Positions 45,987 through 56,417 of a stretch of DNA of 64,000 nt are shown here, piece after piece. The position numbers and the translations under genes were made by a program. Below the pieces are notes generated by a model, which saw only the letters and a list, made by a program, of their open reading frames with translations, ran no database searches and was not told where the DNA came from. Each line of letters opens with the position of its first letter. Position 1 is the stretch's first letter. Origin of the DNA: Aeromicrobium erythreum (GTDB lineage Bacteria > Actinomycetota > Actinomycetes > Propionibacteriales > Nocardioidaceae); the NCBI RefSeq assembly GCF_001509405.1, contig NZ_CP011502.1, positions 310,001-374,000 on the forward strand, given 5' to 3'.

Positions 45987-46532
45987 TCAGCTGGCGCGGC
46001 GTCGCGTGGCGGACGAGTCGCGTGCGGGCGGTGGGGTGCGCTGCGCCGCGGGCCGCGCGCGGCCTCCCGACGTGCGCGTCGCCGCCGGGCGAGGCCGTGC
46101 GGTGGTGCTGCGCTGGGCAGGAGCCGGACGTCGAGCGGGCGCGGTGCGCTTCGTGCCCGTCGACCGCGGACGGCCGGCGGAGGCGGTCGCCGTGCGGCGC
46201 GGCGCCCGGGCCGCAGGCTTCCGGGTCGCGGACCGTCCCGACCGCCCGGTCTGCCTCGACCGGGCAGGCCGCGGTCGCGCCAGGAACACCACGACGTCGA
46301 CCACGACGAGCAGGACGTACGCGGCAGCCGCCACCCCCAGGAACCAGGTGACCGGGTTGCCCAGCAGGAAGTCGCGGGTCGTCCCGGTGGGGGTCAGCGG
46401 AGGAAGCTCGGTGCGCTCGTCGCCCGTCATGGAGACGACCTGCAGGAGGAACGGCAGCACCTTCGTCACCCCGACGAGCGCAGCCGAGACCACGAGGGCA
46501 CGACCGATCCGTGTCGGGGGGAAGATCGACAT
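45987..46532 (-). CDS. Membrane protein with long arginine-rich tail
   Basis: A 181-residue protein: two transmembrane helices (residues about 10-35 and 60-85) and a C-terminal tail of about 95 residues composed almost entirely of Arg, Ala, Pro, Thr and Ser (RPRPARSRQTGRSGR style). The tail is basic and probably disordered in the cytoplasm, where it could bind nucleic acid or acidic lipids. I recognise no family, and tail composition in high-GC DNA can be misleading; the membrane half makes the gene credible. ATG 46532. Confidence 0.6.
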   Translation of the reverse strand: MSIFPPTRIGRALVVSAALVGVTKVLPFLLQVVSMTGDERTELPPLTPTGTTRDFLLGNPVTWFLGVAAAAYVLLVVVDVVVFLARPRPARSRQTGRSGRSATRKPAARAPRRTATASAGRPRSTGTKRTAPARRPAPAQRSTTARPRPAATRTSGGRARPAAQRTPPPARDSSATRRRAS

Positions 46533-46623
46533 GGGGCGAGCCTTCCACGACCGTGCCCCTCCTGTCCCGCGAACCGCGAGGATGTGACCACCCTCGCCGA
46601 CACCCGTACGGACCGCGCGCCGC

Positions 46624-46629
46624 TACAGT
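46624..46629 (+). promoter_or_regulatory. Leaderless-type -10 hexamer for the DUF4177-ridA-nudix-MBL operon
   Basis: TACAGT ends 6 nt before ATG 46636. Confidence 0.55.
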
Positions 46630-46635
46630 CGGTCC

Positions 46636-46794
46636 ATGACGCAGTGGGAGTACCTGACCGCACCGGTGCTGGTGCACGCGACCAAGCAGATCCTCGACAA
46701 CTTCGGCCGCGACGGCTGGGAGCTCGTGCAGATCGTGCCGGGCATGAACCCCGAGAACCTCGTGGCCTACTTCAAGCGGCCGGTCCAGTCGTGA
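46636..46794 (+). CDS. Small DUF4177 family protein
   Basis: A 52-residue protein, MTQWEYLTAPVLVHATKQIL followed by a segment with NFGRDGWELVQIVP and ending VAYFKRPVQS. The W-E-Y...F-G-x-D-G-W-E-L-V pattern is that of DUF4177, tiny actinobacterial proteins of unknown function. The same small gene precedes the RidA-type gene in mycobacteria (the Rv3678A position). ATG 46636 is set by the leaderless promoter; its stop overlaps the next start GTG by 4 nt (GTGA), so translation is coupled. Confidence 0.85.
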   Translation: MTQWEYLTAPVLVHATKQILDNFGRDGWELVQIVPGMNPENLVAYFKRPVQS

Positions 46795-47258
46795 GCGACG
46801 GCACCGTCGAGCAGCGCCTGGCCGACCTCGGCCTGACGCTGCCGGAGGTGGCGGCACCGCTCGCGTCGTACGTGCCCGCGGTGCGCTCCGGCGCCCACGT
46901 GTTCACGGCCGGCCAGCTGCCGCTGTCGTCCGGCGAGCTCGTCGCGACCGGCAAGGTCGGCGGCGAGGTGTCCGCCGAGGAGGCCCAGGCTGCCGCGCGC
47001 CAGTGCGCCCTGAACGCGCTCGCGGCGGTCAAGTCGGTCGTCGGCACGCTCGACGCCGTGCGCCAGGTCGTCAAGGTCACCGTGTTCGTGGCCAGCACCC
47101 CCGACTTCACCGGCCAGCCCGTGGTGGCGAACGGGGCCAGCGAGCTGCTCGGCGACGTGTTCGGCGACGCCGGCCGGCACGCCCGCAGCGCCGTCGGCGT
47201 GCCCGTGCTGCCGATCGACGCGCCCGTCGAGGTCGAGCTCGTCGTCGAGGTCGACTGA
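46791..47258 (+). CDS. RidA/YjgF family protein
   Basis: A 155-residue trimeric enamine/imine deaminase-type protein. Signatures: VFTAGQLPLSSGELVATGKVGGEVS near residue 40, AALNALAAVKSVVG, VVKVTVFVASTPDF and the closing ARSAVGVPVLPIDAPVEVELVVE, with the conserved Arg of the RSAVGV block. RidA members remove reactive 2-aminoacrylate-type intermediates from PLP enzymes. It is second in a four-gene operon, overlapping the DUF4177 gene by 4 nt and 2 nt before the Nudix gene. Confidence 0.88.
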   Translation: MSDGTVEQRLADLGLTLPEVAAPLASYVPAVRSGAHVFTAGQLPLSSGELVATGKVGGEVSAEEAQAAARQCALNALAAVKSVVGTLDAVRQVVKVTVFVASTPDFTGQPVVANGASELLGDVFGDAGRHARSAVGVPVLPIDAPVEVELVVEVD

Positions 47259-47260
47259 CC

Positions 47261-48082
47261 GTGCGGGTGCCGATCCCGGACGTCTTCCGCGACCGCGTCG
47301 CCACCTGGGACGGCACCCCGGCGCCGACGCGCGCCGCGGCGACCATCGCCCTCGTGCGACCCGGCGTAGGCGGGCCCGAGACCTACCTGCTGCGTCGTCA
47401 GCAGACGATGGCGTTCGCGCCCGGCATGTACGTCTTCCCCGGTGGAGGCCTGCAGGAGTCCGACCGCGAGGTGGTCGGCTGGGTCGGCCCGTCGTCGAGC
47501 CAGTGGGGCGAGCGGCTCGGCTGCGACCCCGACACCGCGCGCGCCCTCGTCGTCGCGGCGGTGCGCGAGACGTTCGAGGAGTCCGGGATCCTGTTCGCGG
47601 GCGCCGACGAGCACTCGGTCGTCGCCGACACCTCCTCGCCCGAGCTGCAGAAGGCCCGGCTCGACCTCGACGCCGGAGAGCTGAGCTTCGGCGACTTCCT
47701 CGGCGCGCGCGACCTGGTGCTGCGCTCGGACCTCCTCGGCGCGTGGTCGCACTGGATCACCCCAGCGTTCGAGCCGCGCCGCTACGACACGCGCTTCTTC
47801 GTCGCCGCCGTGCCGCGGGGGCAGAGCGTCGGCACGCTGCCCGGCGAGGCCGATCGTGCGACGTGGGCGTCGATCGCATCGGTGCTCGAGGCCGTCAAGG
47901 CGGGCGAGGCCGCCATGCTGCCGCCCACCTGGATCACCTGCCGCGAGCTGGCGCAGGCCGATCCGACCACGCTCGTCGACGACGCACGGGCCCGCGAGGT
48001 CCGCCCGATCGAGCCGCGGCTCGTCAAGGTCGACGGCGAGTGGTTCCTGGACAACCCCATCGAGGAGGAGGCCCATGGCTGA
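47261..48082 (+). CDS. Nudix hydrolase
   Basis: A 273-residue protein with a full Nudix box running from GGGLQESD (with an insertion) to the catalytic RETFEESGILF helix, residues about 62-112. Such long Nudix proteins with a C-terminal extension resemble the NUDT19/CoA-pyrophosphatase-like group; the substrate is not certain. GTG 47261 directly follows the RidA stop. The stop lies inside the next start, an 8-nt overlap, so it is co-translated with the metallo-beta-lactamase fold gene. Rv3677c-side genes in mycobacteria have the same arrangement. Confidence 0.85.
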   Translation: MRVPIPDVFRDRVATWDGTPAPTRAAATIALVRPGVGGPETYLLRRQQTMAFAPGMYVFPGGGLQESDREVVGWVGPSSSQWGERLGCDPDTARALVVAAVRETFEESGILFAGADEHSVVADTSSPELQKARLDLDAGELSFGDFLGARDLVLRSDLLGAWSHWITPAFEPRRYDTRFFVAAVPRGQSVGTLPGEADRATWASIASVLEAVKAGEAAMLPPTWITCRELAQADPTTLVDDARAREVRPIEPRLVKVDGEWFLDNPIEEEAHG

Positions 48083-48845
48083 GCCGGTCGAGGTCACGGA
48101 GCGCGCCAGCGTGGTGCGCGCGGACAACCCGGGCATCATGACGCTCGAGGGGACCAACACGTGGATCCTGCGGGAGCCCGGGGCGCGGCGGTCGGTCGTG
48201 GTCGATCCCGGCCCCGACGACCCCGCCCACCTCGACGCGGTCCTGGCCGCGGCGGGCGAGGTCGGGCTGGTGCTCTACACGCACCACCACGGCGACCACA
48301 CCGACGCCTTCGACACGATGCGCGAGCGCACGGGTGCGCCGGCCCGGGCGGTGACCGACCGGTTCTGTGCCGACGCGATGCCGCTGACCGACGGCGAGGA
48401 GCTCGAGGTCGACGGGCTGCGGCTGGTGGTGCTGCTGACGCCGGGCCACACGCGCGACTCGGCCTGCCTGCGCCTGGCCGACGAGCCCACCGTGCTCACC
48501 GGCGACACCGTGCTCGGTCGCGGCACGACGGTGGTGGCCCACCCCGACGGGCAGCTGGGCCCCTACCTCGACTCCCTCGCGCAGCTGCGCCAGCTCGTGG
48601 AGGAGGGCTGCTGCGACCGCATCCTCCCCGGCCACGGTCCGGTCGTCGACGACCCGGGCGCGGTGCTCGACCACTACCTCGACCACCGCGAGGAGCGTCT
48701 CGACCAGGTGCGCGCCGCGGTCGCGGCGGGCCACGACACCCCCCGCGAGGTCGTCGAGCACGTCTACGCCGACGTCGACCCGGTCCTCTGGGACGCCGCC
48801 GAGCTCAGCGTCCGCGCCCAGCTCGAGTACCTGCAGCAGTCCTAG
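48075..48845 (+). CDS. Metallo-beta-lactamase fold hydrolase
   Basis: A 256-residue MBL-fold protein of the LACTB2/glyoxalase II-like type. Metal site: YTHHHGDHTD (HxHxDH, residues about 75-84), TPGHTRDSACL (third His), LTGDTVLG (bridging Asp) and LPGHGPVV (last His). Members of this subgroup act as thioesterases or as RNA endonucleases; the substrate is unknown here. It closes the operon of four. The ATG overlaps the Nudix stop by 8 nt. Confidence 0.88.
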   Translation: MAEPVEVTERASVVRADNPGIMTLEGTNTWILREPGARRSVVVDPGPDDPAHLDAVLAAAGEVGLVLYTHHHGDHTDAFDTMRERTGAPARAVTDRFCADAMPLTDGEELEVDGLRLVVLLTPGHTRDSACLRLADEPTVLTGDTVLGRGTTVVAHPDGQLGPYLDSLAQLRQLVEEGCCDRILPGHGPVVDDPGAVLDHYLDHREERLDQVRAAVAAGHDTPREVVEHVYADVDPVLWDAAELSVRAQLEYLQQS

Positions 48846-48857
48846 TCCCTGCGTCTC

Positions 48858-48905
48858 GGACACTTCCGGGGCGTTCGAGGCTCGTCCAGTGCCCCGGAAG
48901 TGTCC
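48858..48905. repeat. Perfect 15-bp inverted repeat downstream of the MBL gene
   Basis: GGACACTTCCGGGGC (48858-48872) and its exact complement (48891-48905) flank an 18-nt loop. It is followed by a run of A, not T, so it is not a typical terminator for the upstream gene. The word differs from those of the other palindromes in this window. Confidence 0.85.
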
Positions 48906-49157
48906 AAAAAACCGTGGGCGGAGCGGCGCGTCGGATGCGAGGCCAACGTCGCGCCCCAGGTGTACGACGACCGCTGGACCGGCGTCTTCCTCATGCAGAC
49001 GTGGGTGCGCTGGAAGTACGTCCTTTCCGACCTGCGGACGGGGGCCGCCCGGCAGCGACGGCGTGAGTTCGAGGAGCTCCGCCTGGTAGGCGAGGACCTC
49101 GCCCGACGCGTGCAGGAAGAGGTCGGCCCGGCGTACGTCGTCCGGTACCAGCACTGA
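48900..49157 (+). CDS. Doubtful small ORF or gene remnant
   Basis: An 85-residue frame (VSKKPWAERRVGCEANVAP...) whose start lies inside the right arm of an inverted repeat and has no ribosome site. The middle, VYDDRWTGVFLMQTWVRWKYVLSDLR, has a protein-like composition, and the C-terminal half is a charged helix. It may be the surviving end of a decayed gene. The 558-nt gap between the MBL gene and typA otherwise holds only palindromes. Confidence 0.3.
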   Translation: MSKKPWAERRVGCEANVAPQVYDDRWTGVFLMQTWVRWKYVLSDLRTGAARQRRREFEELRLVGEDLARRVQEEVGPAYVVRYQH

Positions 49158-49188
49158 ACGGCAGCCTCCCGCCGCGCGCAGGAAGAGT

Positions 49189-49315
49189 GGGCGGTAGGTG
49201 AGCCGCGGCTCGTGGACGCGAACGGTAGGAGGGCGGCGGATCAGGGGCGGAACGACGCAGGTCACCTACCGCCCGCACCGTCGACCCGTGCCGTAGCGCG
49301 GCTCACCTACCGCCC
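49189..49315. repeat. Nested palindromic element, GGCGGTAGG family, copy 2
   Basis: Outer arms GGGCGGTAGGTGAGCCGCG (49189-49207) and its exact complement (49297-49315). Inside lie AACGGTAGGAGGGCGG near 49230 and CACCTACCGCCC near 49263, giving the same two-layer plan as the element at 6322-6439. Confidence 0.88.
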
Positions 49316-49352
49316 CGACGCCCCTGACCCGTCGTCGTGCCGCCCACGTATG

Positions 49353-49390
49353 CCGACGGGGCGCCTCCCGGGTGGGAGACGCCCCGTCGG
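49353..49390 (-). terminator. Terminator of typA
   Basis: CCGACGGGGCGCCTCCC (49353-49369) pairs with 49374-49390 at 16 of 17 positions around a 4-nt loop, just beyond the typA stop on the minus strand. Confidence 0.75.
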
Positions 49391-49403
49391 GGGTGGTTGT
49401 GGG

Positions 49404-51275
<1,872 letters not shown>

Positions 51276-51434
51276 GCGGAACTTCCTCGCGCTGGATGAT
51301 CAGGAGCGCTCGGACCGAGCGCGACGGGCCTGGCACGGAGTGCGGCCTCGAGAAGTCTAGTCGTGCCGTGGCCGTGCTCCTGCCACCTGGACGCTCTGCA
51401 GCTCCGAAACTAGATGCAGGTCACAATCATCGCG

Positions 51435-51464
51435 TTGCTGCAATGGTTGCGTGTGCGTTAGCAT
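51435..51464 (+). promoter_or_regulatory. marR promoter with possible operator
   Basis: TAGCAT (51459-51464) ends 6 nt before GTG 51471, a leaderless arrangement. TTGCTGCAA (51435-51443) is a small palindrome just upstream where a repressor could block RNA polymerase; autoregulation by MarR is an inference. Confidence 0.45.
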
Positions 51465-51470
51465 CGACCG

Positions 51471-51938
51471 GTGACCACCGACCGGAACGACGTGTACGAG
51501 CGGCTCGAGCTGTTCGTCCAGCGCCTCATGAGCTGCGTGCACGCGGAGGGGCTCGACCAGCTGGTCGAGCTCGACCTCTCCATGTCGCAGGCGCGCACGA
51601 TGTTCACCGTCGCGCTCGCCGACCGACCCCTCGCGATCAACGAGATCGCGACGTCCATCGGCCTGTCGGTCGCGGCCGCGGGCCGCACCGTCGACCAGCT
51701 GGTGAAGCTCGGCTGCCTGGAGCGTCACGAGAGCCCCGACGACCGTCGCGTCAAGCTCGTCGCCCTGACGAAGCGCGGCTTCGACGCCGTCGACCAGCAG
51801 ATGGAGCACAAGCGGCGCGCCCTGCGGGTCGTCGCCGAGCAGCTCCAGCCCGACCACGCCGAGGACCTGCACCGGGTCCTCGGCCAGATCCTCGAGAGCG
51901 ATGCTCTGCGAGTACCGGAGAAGGAAGACCATGTCTGA
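51471..51938 (+). CDS. MarR family transcriptional regulator
   Basis: A 155-residue dimeric winged-helix repressor. The recognition region is AINEIATSIGLSVAAAGRTVDQLVKLGCLERHESPDDRRVKLVALT, residues about 57-102 (key D-x-R-x-x-x-V-x-L-T wing). The stop is inside the start of the MFS gene (8-nt overlap), so it very probably controls that pump and its own operon in response to a small toxic compound. Confidence 0.9.
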   Translation: MTTDRNDVYERLELFVQRLMSCVHAEGLDQLVELDLSMSQARTMFTVALADRPLAINEIATSIGLSVAAAGRTVDQLVKLGCLERHESPDDRRVKLVALTKRGFDAVDQQMEHKRRALRVVAEQLQPDHAEDLHRVLGQILESDALRVPEKEDHV

Positions 51939-53514
51939 CCAGACCACCGTCGATGCCTCGACGTCCGTCCCGGACGACGACCGCATCACGCCCGAGATCC
52001 TGAAGGTCGCCGGTGTCGTCGTGCTCGGCGCCATCATGTCGATCCTCGACATCACCGTCGTCAACGTCGCGCTGCCGACGTTCCAGAAGGCCTTCGACGT
52101 CACCGAGCTGTCCACGGTCGCGTGGTCGGTCACCGGCTACACGCTCGCGCTCGCGGCCGTCATCCCGCTGACCGGCTGGGCCGCCGACCGCTTCGGCACC
52201 AAGCGGCTCTACATGACCGCGATCGCGCTGTTCACGATCGGCTCGGTCCTCTGCGCCTCCGCCTGGAGCATCGAGTCGCTCGTCGCGTTCCGCGTGCTGC
52301 AGGGGCTCGGCGGCGGCATGCTGATGCCGCTCGGCATGACGATCATGACCCGGGCCGCGGGCCCGCACCGCATGGGCCGCCTCATGGCGATCCTCGGCAT
52401 CCCGATGCTGCTCGGCCCGATCATGGGCCCGATCCTCGGCGGCTGGCTCATCGAGATCGCCTCGTGGCACTGGATCTTCCTCATCAACCTGCCGCTCGGC
52501 ATCGCCGCGTTCGTCTACGCGCTGGTCATCCTGCCGAAGGACCACGCCGAGCCCAGCGAGTCCTTCGACGTCGTCGGCATGCTGCTCATGTCGCCCGGCC
52601 TCGCGCTGTTCCTGTTCGGTGTCTCCTCCATCCCGGAGACCGGCACCGTCGAGTCGACGCGTGTGCTGCTGCCCTCGATCGTGGGCGCGCTGCTCATCGT
52701 CGGCTTCGTGTTCTGGGCCTTCAAGCCCCAGCACCCGCTGCTCGACCTGCGCCTGTTCAAGGACCGCAACCTCGCCGTCGCGACCATCACGATGTTCCTG
52801 TTCGTCGGCGCGTTCTTCGGTGCCCTGCTGCTCGTCCCCACCTACTTCCAGCAGGTGCGTGGCGAGAGCGTCCTGAAGGCCGGCCTGCTCGTCGCCCCGC
52901 AGGGCATCGGCGCCATGCTGACCATGCCGATCGCCGGCACGCTCGTCGACCGCATGCCGGTCGGCCGCATCGTCCCGTTCGGCTTCGTCGGCATCATCGT
53001 CGGCGTCACCGGCCTGGCGTTCAGCACCGACCCGAGCACGCCGGTCTGGCACATCATGGCCTGGCTGTTCATCATGGGCCTCGGCATGGGCGGCACGATG
53101 ATGCCGATCTTCACGTCGGCGCTGAAGACGCTCAAGGCCCACGACGTGGCCCGCGGCTCGACGCTGATCAACGTCGTGCAGCAGGTGGCCAGCTCCATCG
53201 GCGTCGCGATCATGACGGTGCTGCTCACCAACGGCATCAAGAACTCGGCCGCCGCCAGCGCCGCCCAGGAGATCGGGACGGCCCAGGCCGCCGGTCAGCA
53301 GCCGCCGGCCGACGCCGCCGAGACCGCGCAGCGCCTCGGTGACAGCTTCCTGCCGACGGTCCTGCAGGACACGGCCGACGCCTTCCACCACACCTACCTG
53401 GTGGCGCTCGCGCTGATCGTCATCGCCCTCGTGCCCGTGGCGTTCATGCCTCGCAAGCGCGAGGCGTCGCACCTGCTCGACGACGAGGGCCGTCCGCCCG
53501 TCGTCGTGCACTGA
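51931..53514 (+). CDS. MFS multidrug efflux pump, DHA2 (EmrB/QacA) type
   Basis: A 527-residue drug:proton antiporter with about 14 membrane segments. Signatures: MSILDITVVNVALPTFQ (motif D1 of the DHA2 group, helix 1), GWAADRFGTKRLYM (motif A, loop 2-3), RVLQGLGGGMLMPLG (motif B) and LLGPIMGPILGGWL (motif C, antiporter). Substrates cannot be told. ATG 51931 overlaps the marR stop; the gene ends before a strong terminator. Confidence 0.92.
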   Translation: MSDQTTVDASTSVPDDDRITPEILKVAGVVVLGAIMSILDITVVNVALPTFQKAFDVTELSTVAWSVTGYTLALAAVIPLTGWAADRFGTKRLYMTAIALFTIGSVLCASAWSIESLVAFRVLQGLGGGMLMPLGMTIMTRAAGPHRMGRLMAILGIPMLLGPIMGPILGGWLIEIASWHWIFLINLPLGIAAFVYALVILPKDHAEPSESFDVVGMLLMSPGLALFLFGVSSIPETGTVESTRVLLPSIVGALLIVGFVFWAFKPQHPLLDLRLFKDRNLAVATITMFLFVGAFFGALLLVPTYFQQVRGESVLKAGLLVAPQGIGAMLTMPIAGTLVDRMPVGRIVPFGFVGIIVGVTGLAFSTDPSTPVWHIMAWLFIMGLGMGGTMMPIFTSALKTLKAHDVARGSTLINVVQQVASSIGVAIMTVLLTNGIKNSAAASAAQEIGTAQAAGQQPPADAAETAQRLGDSFLPTVLQDTADAFHHTYLVALALIVIALVPVAFMPRKREASHLLDDEGRPPVVVH

Positions 53515-53530
53515 GCACAGCGCCGTACGC

Positions 53531-53564
53531 AGAGGGCCCCGCACCGACCGGTGCGGGGCCCTCT
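53531..53564. terminator. Bidirectional terminator between MFS and SDR genes
   Basis: A perfect 15-bp stem (AGAGGGCCCCGCACC, 53531-53545, and its complement 53550-53564) with loop GACC, between convergent genes. Confidence 0.85.
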
Positions 53565-53587
53565 CGCGTCGTGCCCTGGGAGCTCGG

Positions 53588-54352
53588 TCAGGAGGTGCGG
53601 TGCACCTTGTGCTGCGAGGCCTGCGCGATCGGCTTGACCACCACGAGGTCGACGTTGACGTGCTGCGGGCGGGTGGCCACCCAGGCGACCACGTCGGCGA
53701 CGTCGTCGGCCGTGAGCGGCTCGTCGACGCCCCGGTAGACGGCGTCGGCGCGCTCGGTGTCGCCGTTGAAACGGGTCAGCGCGAACTCCTCCGTGCGCAC
53801 CATGCCGGGCGCGACCTCGCACACGCGCACCGGGCGGCCGAGGAGCTCGAGGCGCAGCGTCTCGGTCATGACGGCCACGCCGTGCTTCGCGGCCGTGTAC
53901 CCGCCGCCGCCCTCGTAGGCGATGCGACCGGCGGTCGAGCCGATGTTGAGCACCGTGCCGGCGCCGCTCGCCTCGAGCGCGGGCAGCAGGGCGCGCGTGA
54001 CCTGCAGCGTGCCGATGACGTTCGTCTCGTACATGGAGCGCCAGTCGTCCGGGTCGGCCGACTCGACGGGATCGAGGCCGATCGCGCCTCCGGCGTTGTT
54101 GACCAGGAGACTCACGGCCGGCCCCGCCGCCTCGGCCAGCGCCGCCACCTGCTCGGCGTCGGTGACGTCGCAGGGCACGGCCAGGCCGTCGATCTCGGCG
54201 GCCAGCGCCTCGATCCGCTCGACCCGACGCGCCGCGCACACCACGCGGTAGCCGGCGCGGGCCAGCTGACGGGCCGACGCGGCGCCGATGCCGCTGCTGG
54301 CACCGGTGACGACGGCGACGGGACGGGCGGTGCTCGCGTTCGACTCGACCAT
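53588..54352 (-). CDS. Short-chain dehydrogenase/reductase (YdfG-like)
   Basis: A 254-residue [19 protein letters not shown] is the NADP-binding glycine motif, NNAGGA the NNAG motif, LNIGSTAG the catalytic Ser and YTAAKHG the YxxxK pair. The [15 protein letters not shown] segment with two Arg after the second strand favours NADP(H). The pattern of the family ([16 protein letters not shown]) resembles serine/3-hydroxy acid dehydrogenases of the YdfG group; the substrate is uncertain. ATG 54352 has a -10-like GACGAT 6 nt upstream. It is divergent from mshA. Confidence 0.88.
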   Translation of the reverse strand: MVESNASTARPVAVVTGASSGIGAASARQLARAGYRVVCAARRVERIEALAAEIDGLAVPCDVTDAEQVAALAEAAGPAVSLLVNNAGGAIGLDPVESADPDDWRSMYETNVIGTLQVTRALLPALEASGAGTVLNIGSTAGRIAYEGGGGYTAAKHGVAVMTETLRLELLGRPVRVCEVAPGMVRTEEFALTRFNGDTERADAVYRGVDEPLTADDVADVVAWVATRPQHVNVDLVVVKPIAQASQHKVHRTS

Positions 54353-54447
54353 GCGCCCATCGTCGCACCCGCCCGGACGCCCGGCGCGACACCCGTCGGC
54401 GGAGGGGGAGCGCTGCGCCGCTGGGTGGGCCGGGCCAAGATGGTGCG

Positions 54448-55719
54448 GTGACCTCCCTCCCGCTGCCACGCCGCGTGGCCATGCTCTCGGCGCACACGTC
54501 GCCGCTGGAGCAGCCCGGCAGCGGCGACGCCGGCGGGATGAACGTGTACGTGCTCGAGCTGTCTCGGCGGCTGGCGGCGCGCGGGGTCGAGGTCGAGGTG
54601 TTCACGCGGGCCACGTCGCGGCACCTGCCGCCGGCGGTCGAGGCGTCGCCCGGCGTCGTCGTGCGCCACGTGACCGCCGGGCCGTTCGAGGGGCTCACCA
54701 AGGACGACCTCCCCAGCCAGCTCTGTGGGTTCGTGCGCGACGTGCTGCGCGCCGAGGTCGAGCAGGGGCCGCACCACTTCGACCTCGTGCACAGCCACTA
54801 CTGGTTGTCCGGGCAGGTCGGCACCGTCGCCGCCGAGCGGTGGTCGGTCCCGCTCGTGCACACCATGCACACCATGGCCAAGGTCAAGAACGCCCACCTC
54901 GCCGAGGGCGACCGTGCCGAGCCGATCGGTCGCGTCGTCGGGGAGGAGGAGATCGTGCGCATCGCCGACCGGCTCGTCGCGAACACCGAGGAGGAGCGTC
55001 GCGAGCTGCTCGACCTCTACGCCGCCGACCCGTCGCGCGTCGACGTCGTGCACCCCGGCGTCGACCTCGAACGCTTCCGTCCCGGCAGCCGCGACGACGC
55101 GCGCGCTGACCTCGGCCTGCCCCCCGACGCGGCCGTGCTGCTGTTCGCCGGTCGCATCCAGCCCCTGAAGGCACCCGACGTGGTGCTCAAGGCCGCGGCC
55201 GACCTCCTCGCCCGCGACCCCGCGCTGCGCGAGCGGCTCCAGGTGGTCGTGGTCGGCGGGGCGTCAGGCAGCGGCCTCGACCGGCCGACGTCGCTTGCCG
55301 ACCTCGCCGCCGAGCTGGGCATCACCGACGTCGTGCGCCTCGAGCCGGCGGTGACGCAGGACGTGCTCGCCACCTGGTACGCCGCGGCCGACGTCGTGTG
55401 CGTGCCGTCGCACAACGAGTCGTTCGGGCTCGTCGCCATCGAGGCGCAGGCCTGCGGGACGCCCGTGGTCGCCGCCCGCGTCGGAGGGCTGTCGACCGCC
55501 GTCGCCGACGGTGTCAGCGGCGTCCTCGTCGACGGGCACGACCCGCACGACTACGCCGACGCGCTGCACCCGTTGCTGACCGACCGCGCGCTGCGCGACG
55601 AGCTCGGCGCGAAGGCCGTCGCCCACGCGTCGGGCTTCGGCTGGGACGCCACGGTCGACCGGGTGCTCGAGGTGTACGCGCGCGCCGTCGCGGCCCGCGC
55701 CGGACGGAAGGACGGGTGA
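54448..55719 (+). CDS. mshA: D-inositol-3-phosphate glycosyltransferase (mycothiol step 1)
   Basis: A 423-residue GT4-family glycosyltransferase that joins UDP-GlcNAc and 1-L-myo-inositol 1-phosphate, the first step to mycothiol. Recognised from [24 protein letters not shown] at the N-terminus, [49 protein letters not shown] and the C-terminal [23 protein letters not shown] (E-x7-E). Full length. It is followed 6 nt later by the ybjN-type gene, as in other actinobacteria. GTG 54448 with CAAGAT 6 nt upstream. Confidence 0.95.
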   Translation: MTSLPLPRRVAMLSAHTSPLEQPGSGDAGGMNVYVLELSRRLAARGVEVEVFTRATSRHLPPAVEASPGVVVRHVTAGPFEGLTKDDLPSQLCGFVRDVLRAEVEQGPHHFDLVHSHYWLSGQVGTVAAERWSVPLVHTMHTMAKVKNAHLAEGDRAEPIGRVVGEEEIVRIADRLVANTEEERRELLDLYAADPSRVDVVHPGVDLERFRPGSRDDARADLGLPPDAAVLLFAGRIQPLKAPDVVLKAAADLLARDPALRERLQVVVVGGASGSGLDRPTSLADLAAELGITDVVRLEPAVTQDVLATWYAAADVVCVPSHNESFGLVAIEAQACGTPVVAARVGGLSTAVADGVSGVLVDGHDPHDYADALHPLLTDRALRDELGAKAVAHASGFGWDATVDRVLEVYARAVAARAGRKDG

Positions 55720-55725
55720 ACCCGC

Positions 55726-56235
55726 GTGAGTGACGACCTGACGACCGACCAGCGGCACGCGCTCGAGGTGATCCTCGACGCCGTCGCCCAGGCCGGGCTC
55801 GACCACGTGCGCCACGGGCTCACCGTCGTCGAGGTCGACCTGCCGGGCGAGCGGAAGCTGAAGACCACCACCCGCCTCGAGGTCAACCGGCACTCCCTCG
55901 GCGTGCACGCGTTCGTCGCCCGCAACCCCGACGAGAACCACGAGGGCGTCTACCGCTGGCTGCTCGAACGCAACCTCAAGCTCTACGGCGTCGCGTTCGC
56001 GATCGACTCCGCCGGCGACATCTACCTCGACGGCCGCCTCCCGCTCGTCTCCGTCACCCACGACGAGGTCGACCGGCTCCTCGGGTCGGTGCTCGCCGCC
56101 TCCGACGACTCCTTCAACACCATCCTCGAGCTCGGCTTCGCCTCCTCCATCCGCAAGGAGTGGGAGTGGCGCGAGTCGCGCGGGGAGTCGACGGCGAACC
56201 TCGCCGCGTTCGCGCACCTGCGGCCGAAGGGCTGA
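55726..56235 (+). CDS. YbjN domain protein
   Basis: A 169-residue protein of the YbjN family, whose fold resembles type III secretion chaperones; its role is thought to be in stress responses but is not defined. Characteristic blocks: TRLEVNRHSLGVHAFVARNPDENHEGVYRWLLERNLKLYGVAFAID and GDIYLDGRLPLVSVT. It is found beside mshA and gpmA in many actinobacteria (Rv0487 position), which supports the assignment. GTG 55726, co-transcribed with mshA. Confidence 0.85.
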   Translation: MSDDLTTDQRHALEVILDAVAQAGLDHVRHGLTVVEVDLPGERKLKTTTRLEVNRHSLGVHAFVARNPDENHEGVYRWLLERNLKLYGVAFAIDSAGDIYLDGRLPLVSVTHDEVDRLLGSVLAASDDSFNTILELGFASSIRKEWEWRESRGESTANLAAFAHLRPKG

Positions 56236-56417
56236 CGTCCTGCTGGTGCGCCGCCTTGCTGGTGCGCTGCCGCAGGGGGCAAGTGCTTGCTGGTGCGCTG
56301 CCTCGGCTCGCGCTGGGTGGGCCTCCGAAAAAGCCACCCGGGCGGTAGGTAGCGCGCGGAAAGCGGCCCTGTTTCCGCGCGTCACCTACCTCCCACACGC
56401 CAGACAGCGACCCGGTG
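56236..56417. repeat. Intergenic repeats: GCTGGTGCGC triplet and GGCGGTAGG family palindrome, copy 3
   Basis: TGCTGGTGCGC occurs three times between 56241 and 56300. The palindrome has arms 56340-56362 and 56372-56394 (20 of 23 pairs, 9-nt loop) and shares GGCGGTAGGT and GCGCGCGG with the elements at 6322 and 49189. No gene lies here. Confidence 0.85.

Noticed and set aside
48858..48905. Intrinsic terminator for the MBL operon
   Set aside because: The stem is followed by A residues rather than T on the coding strand, so it was recorded as a repeat instead.
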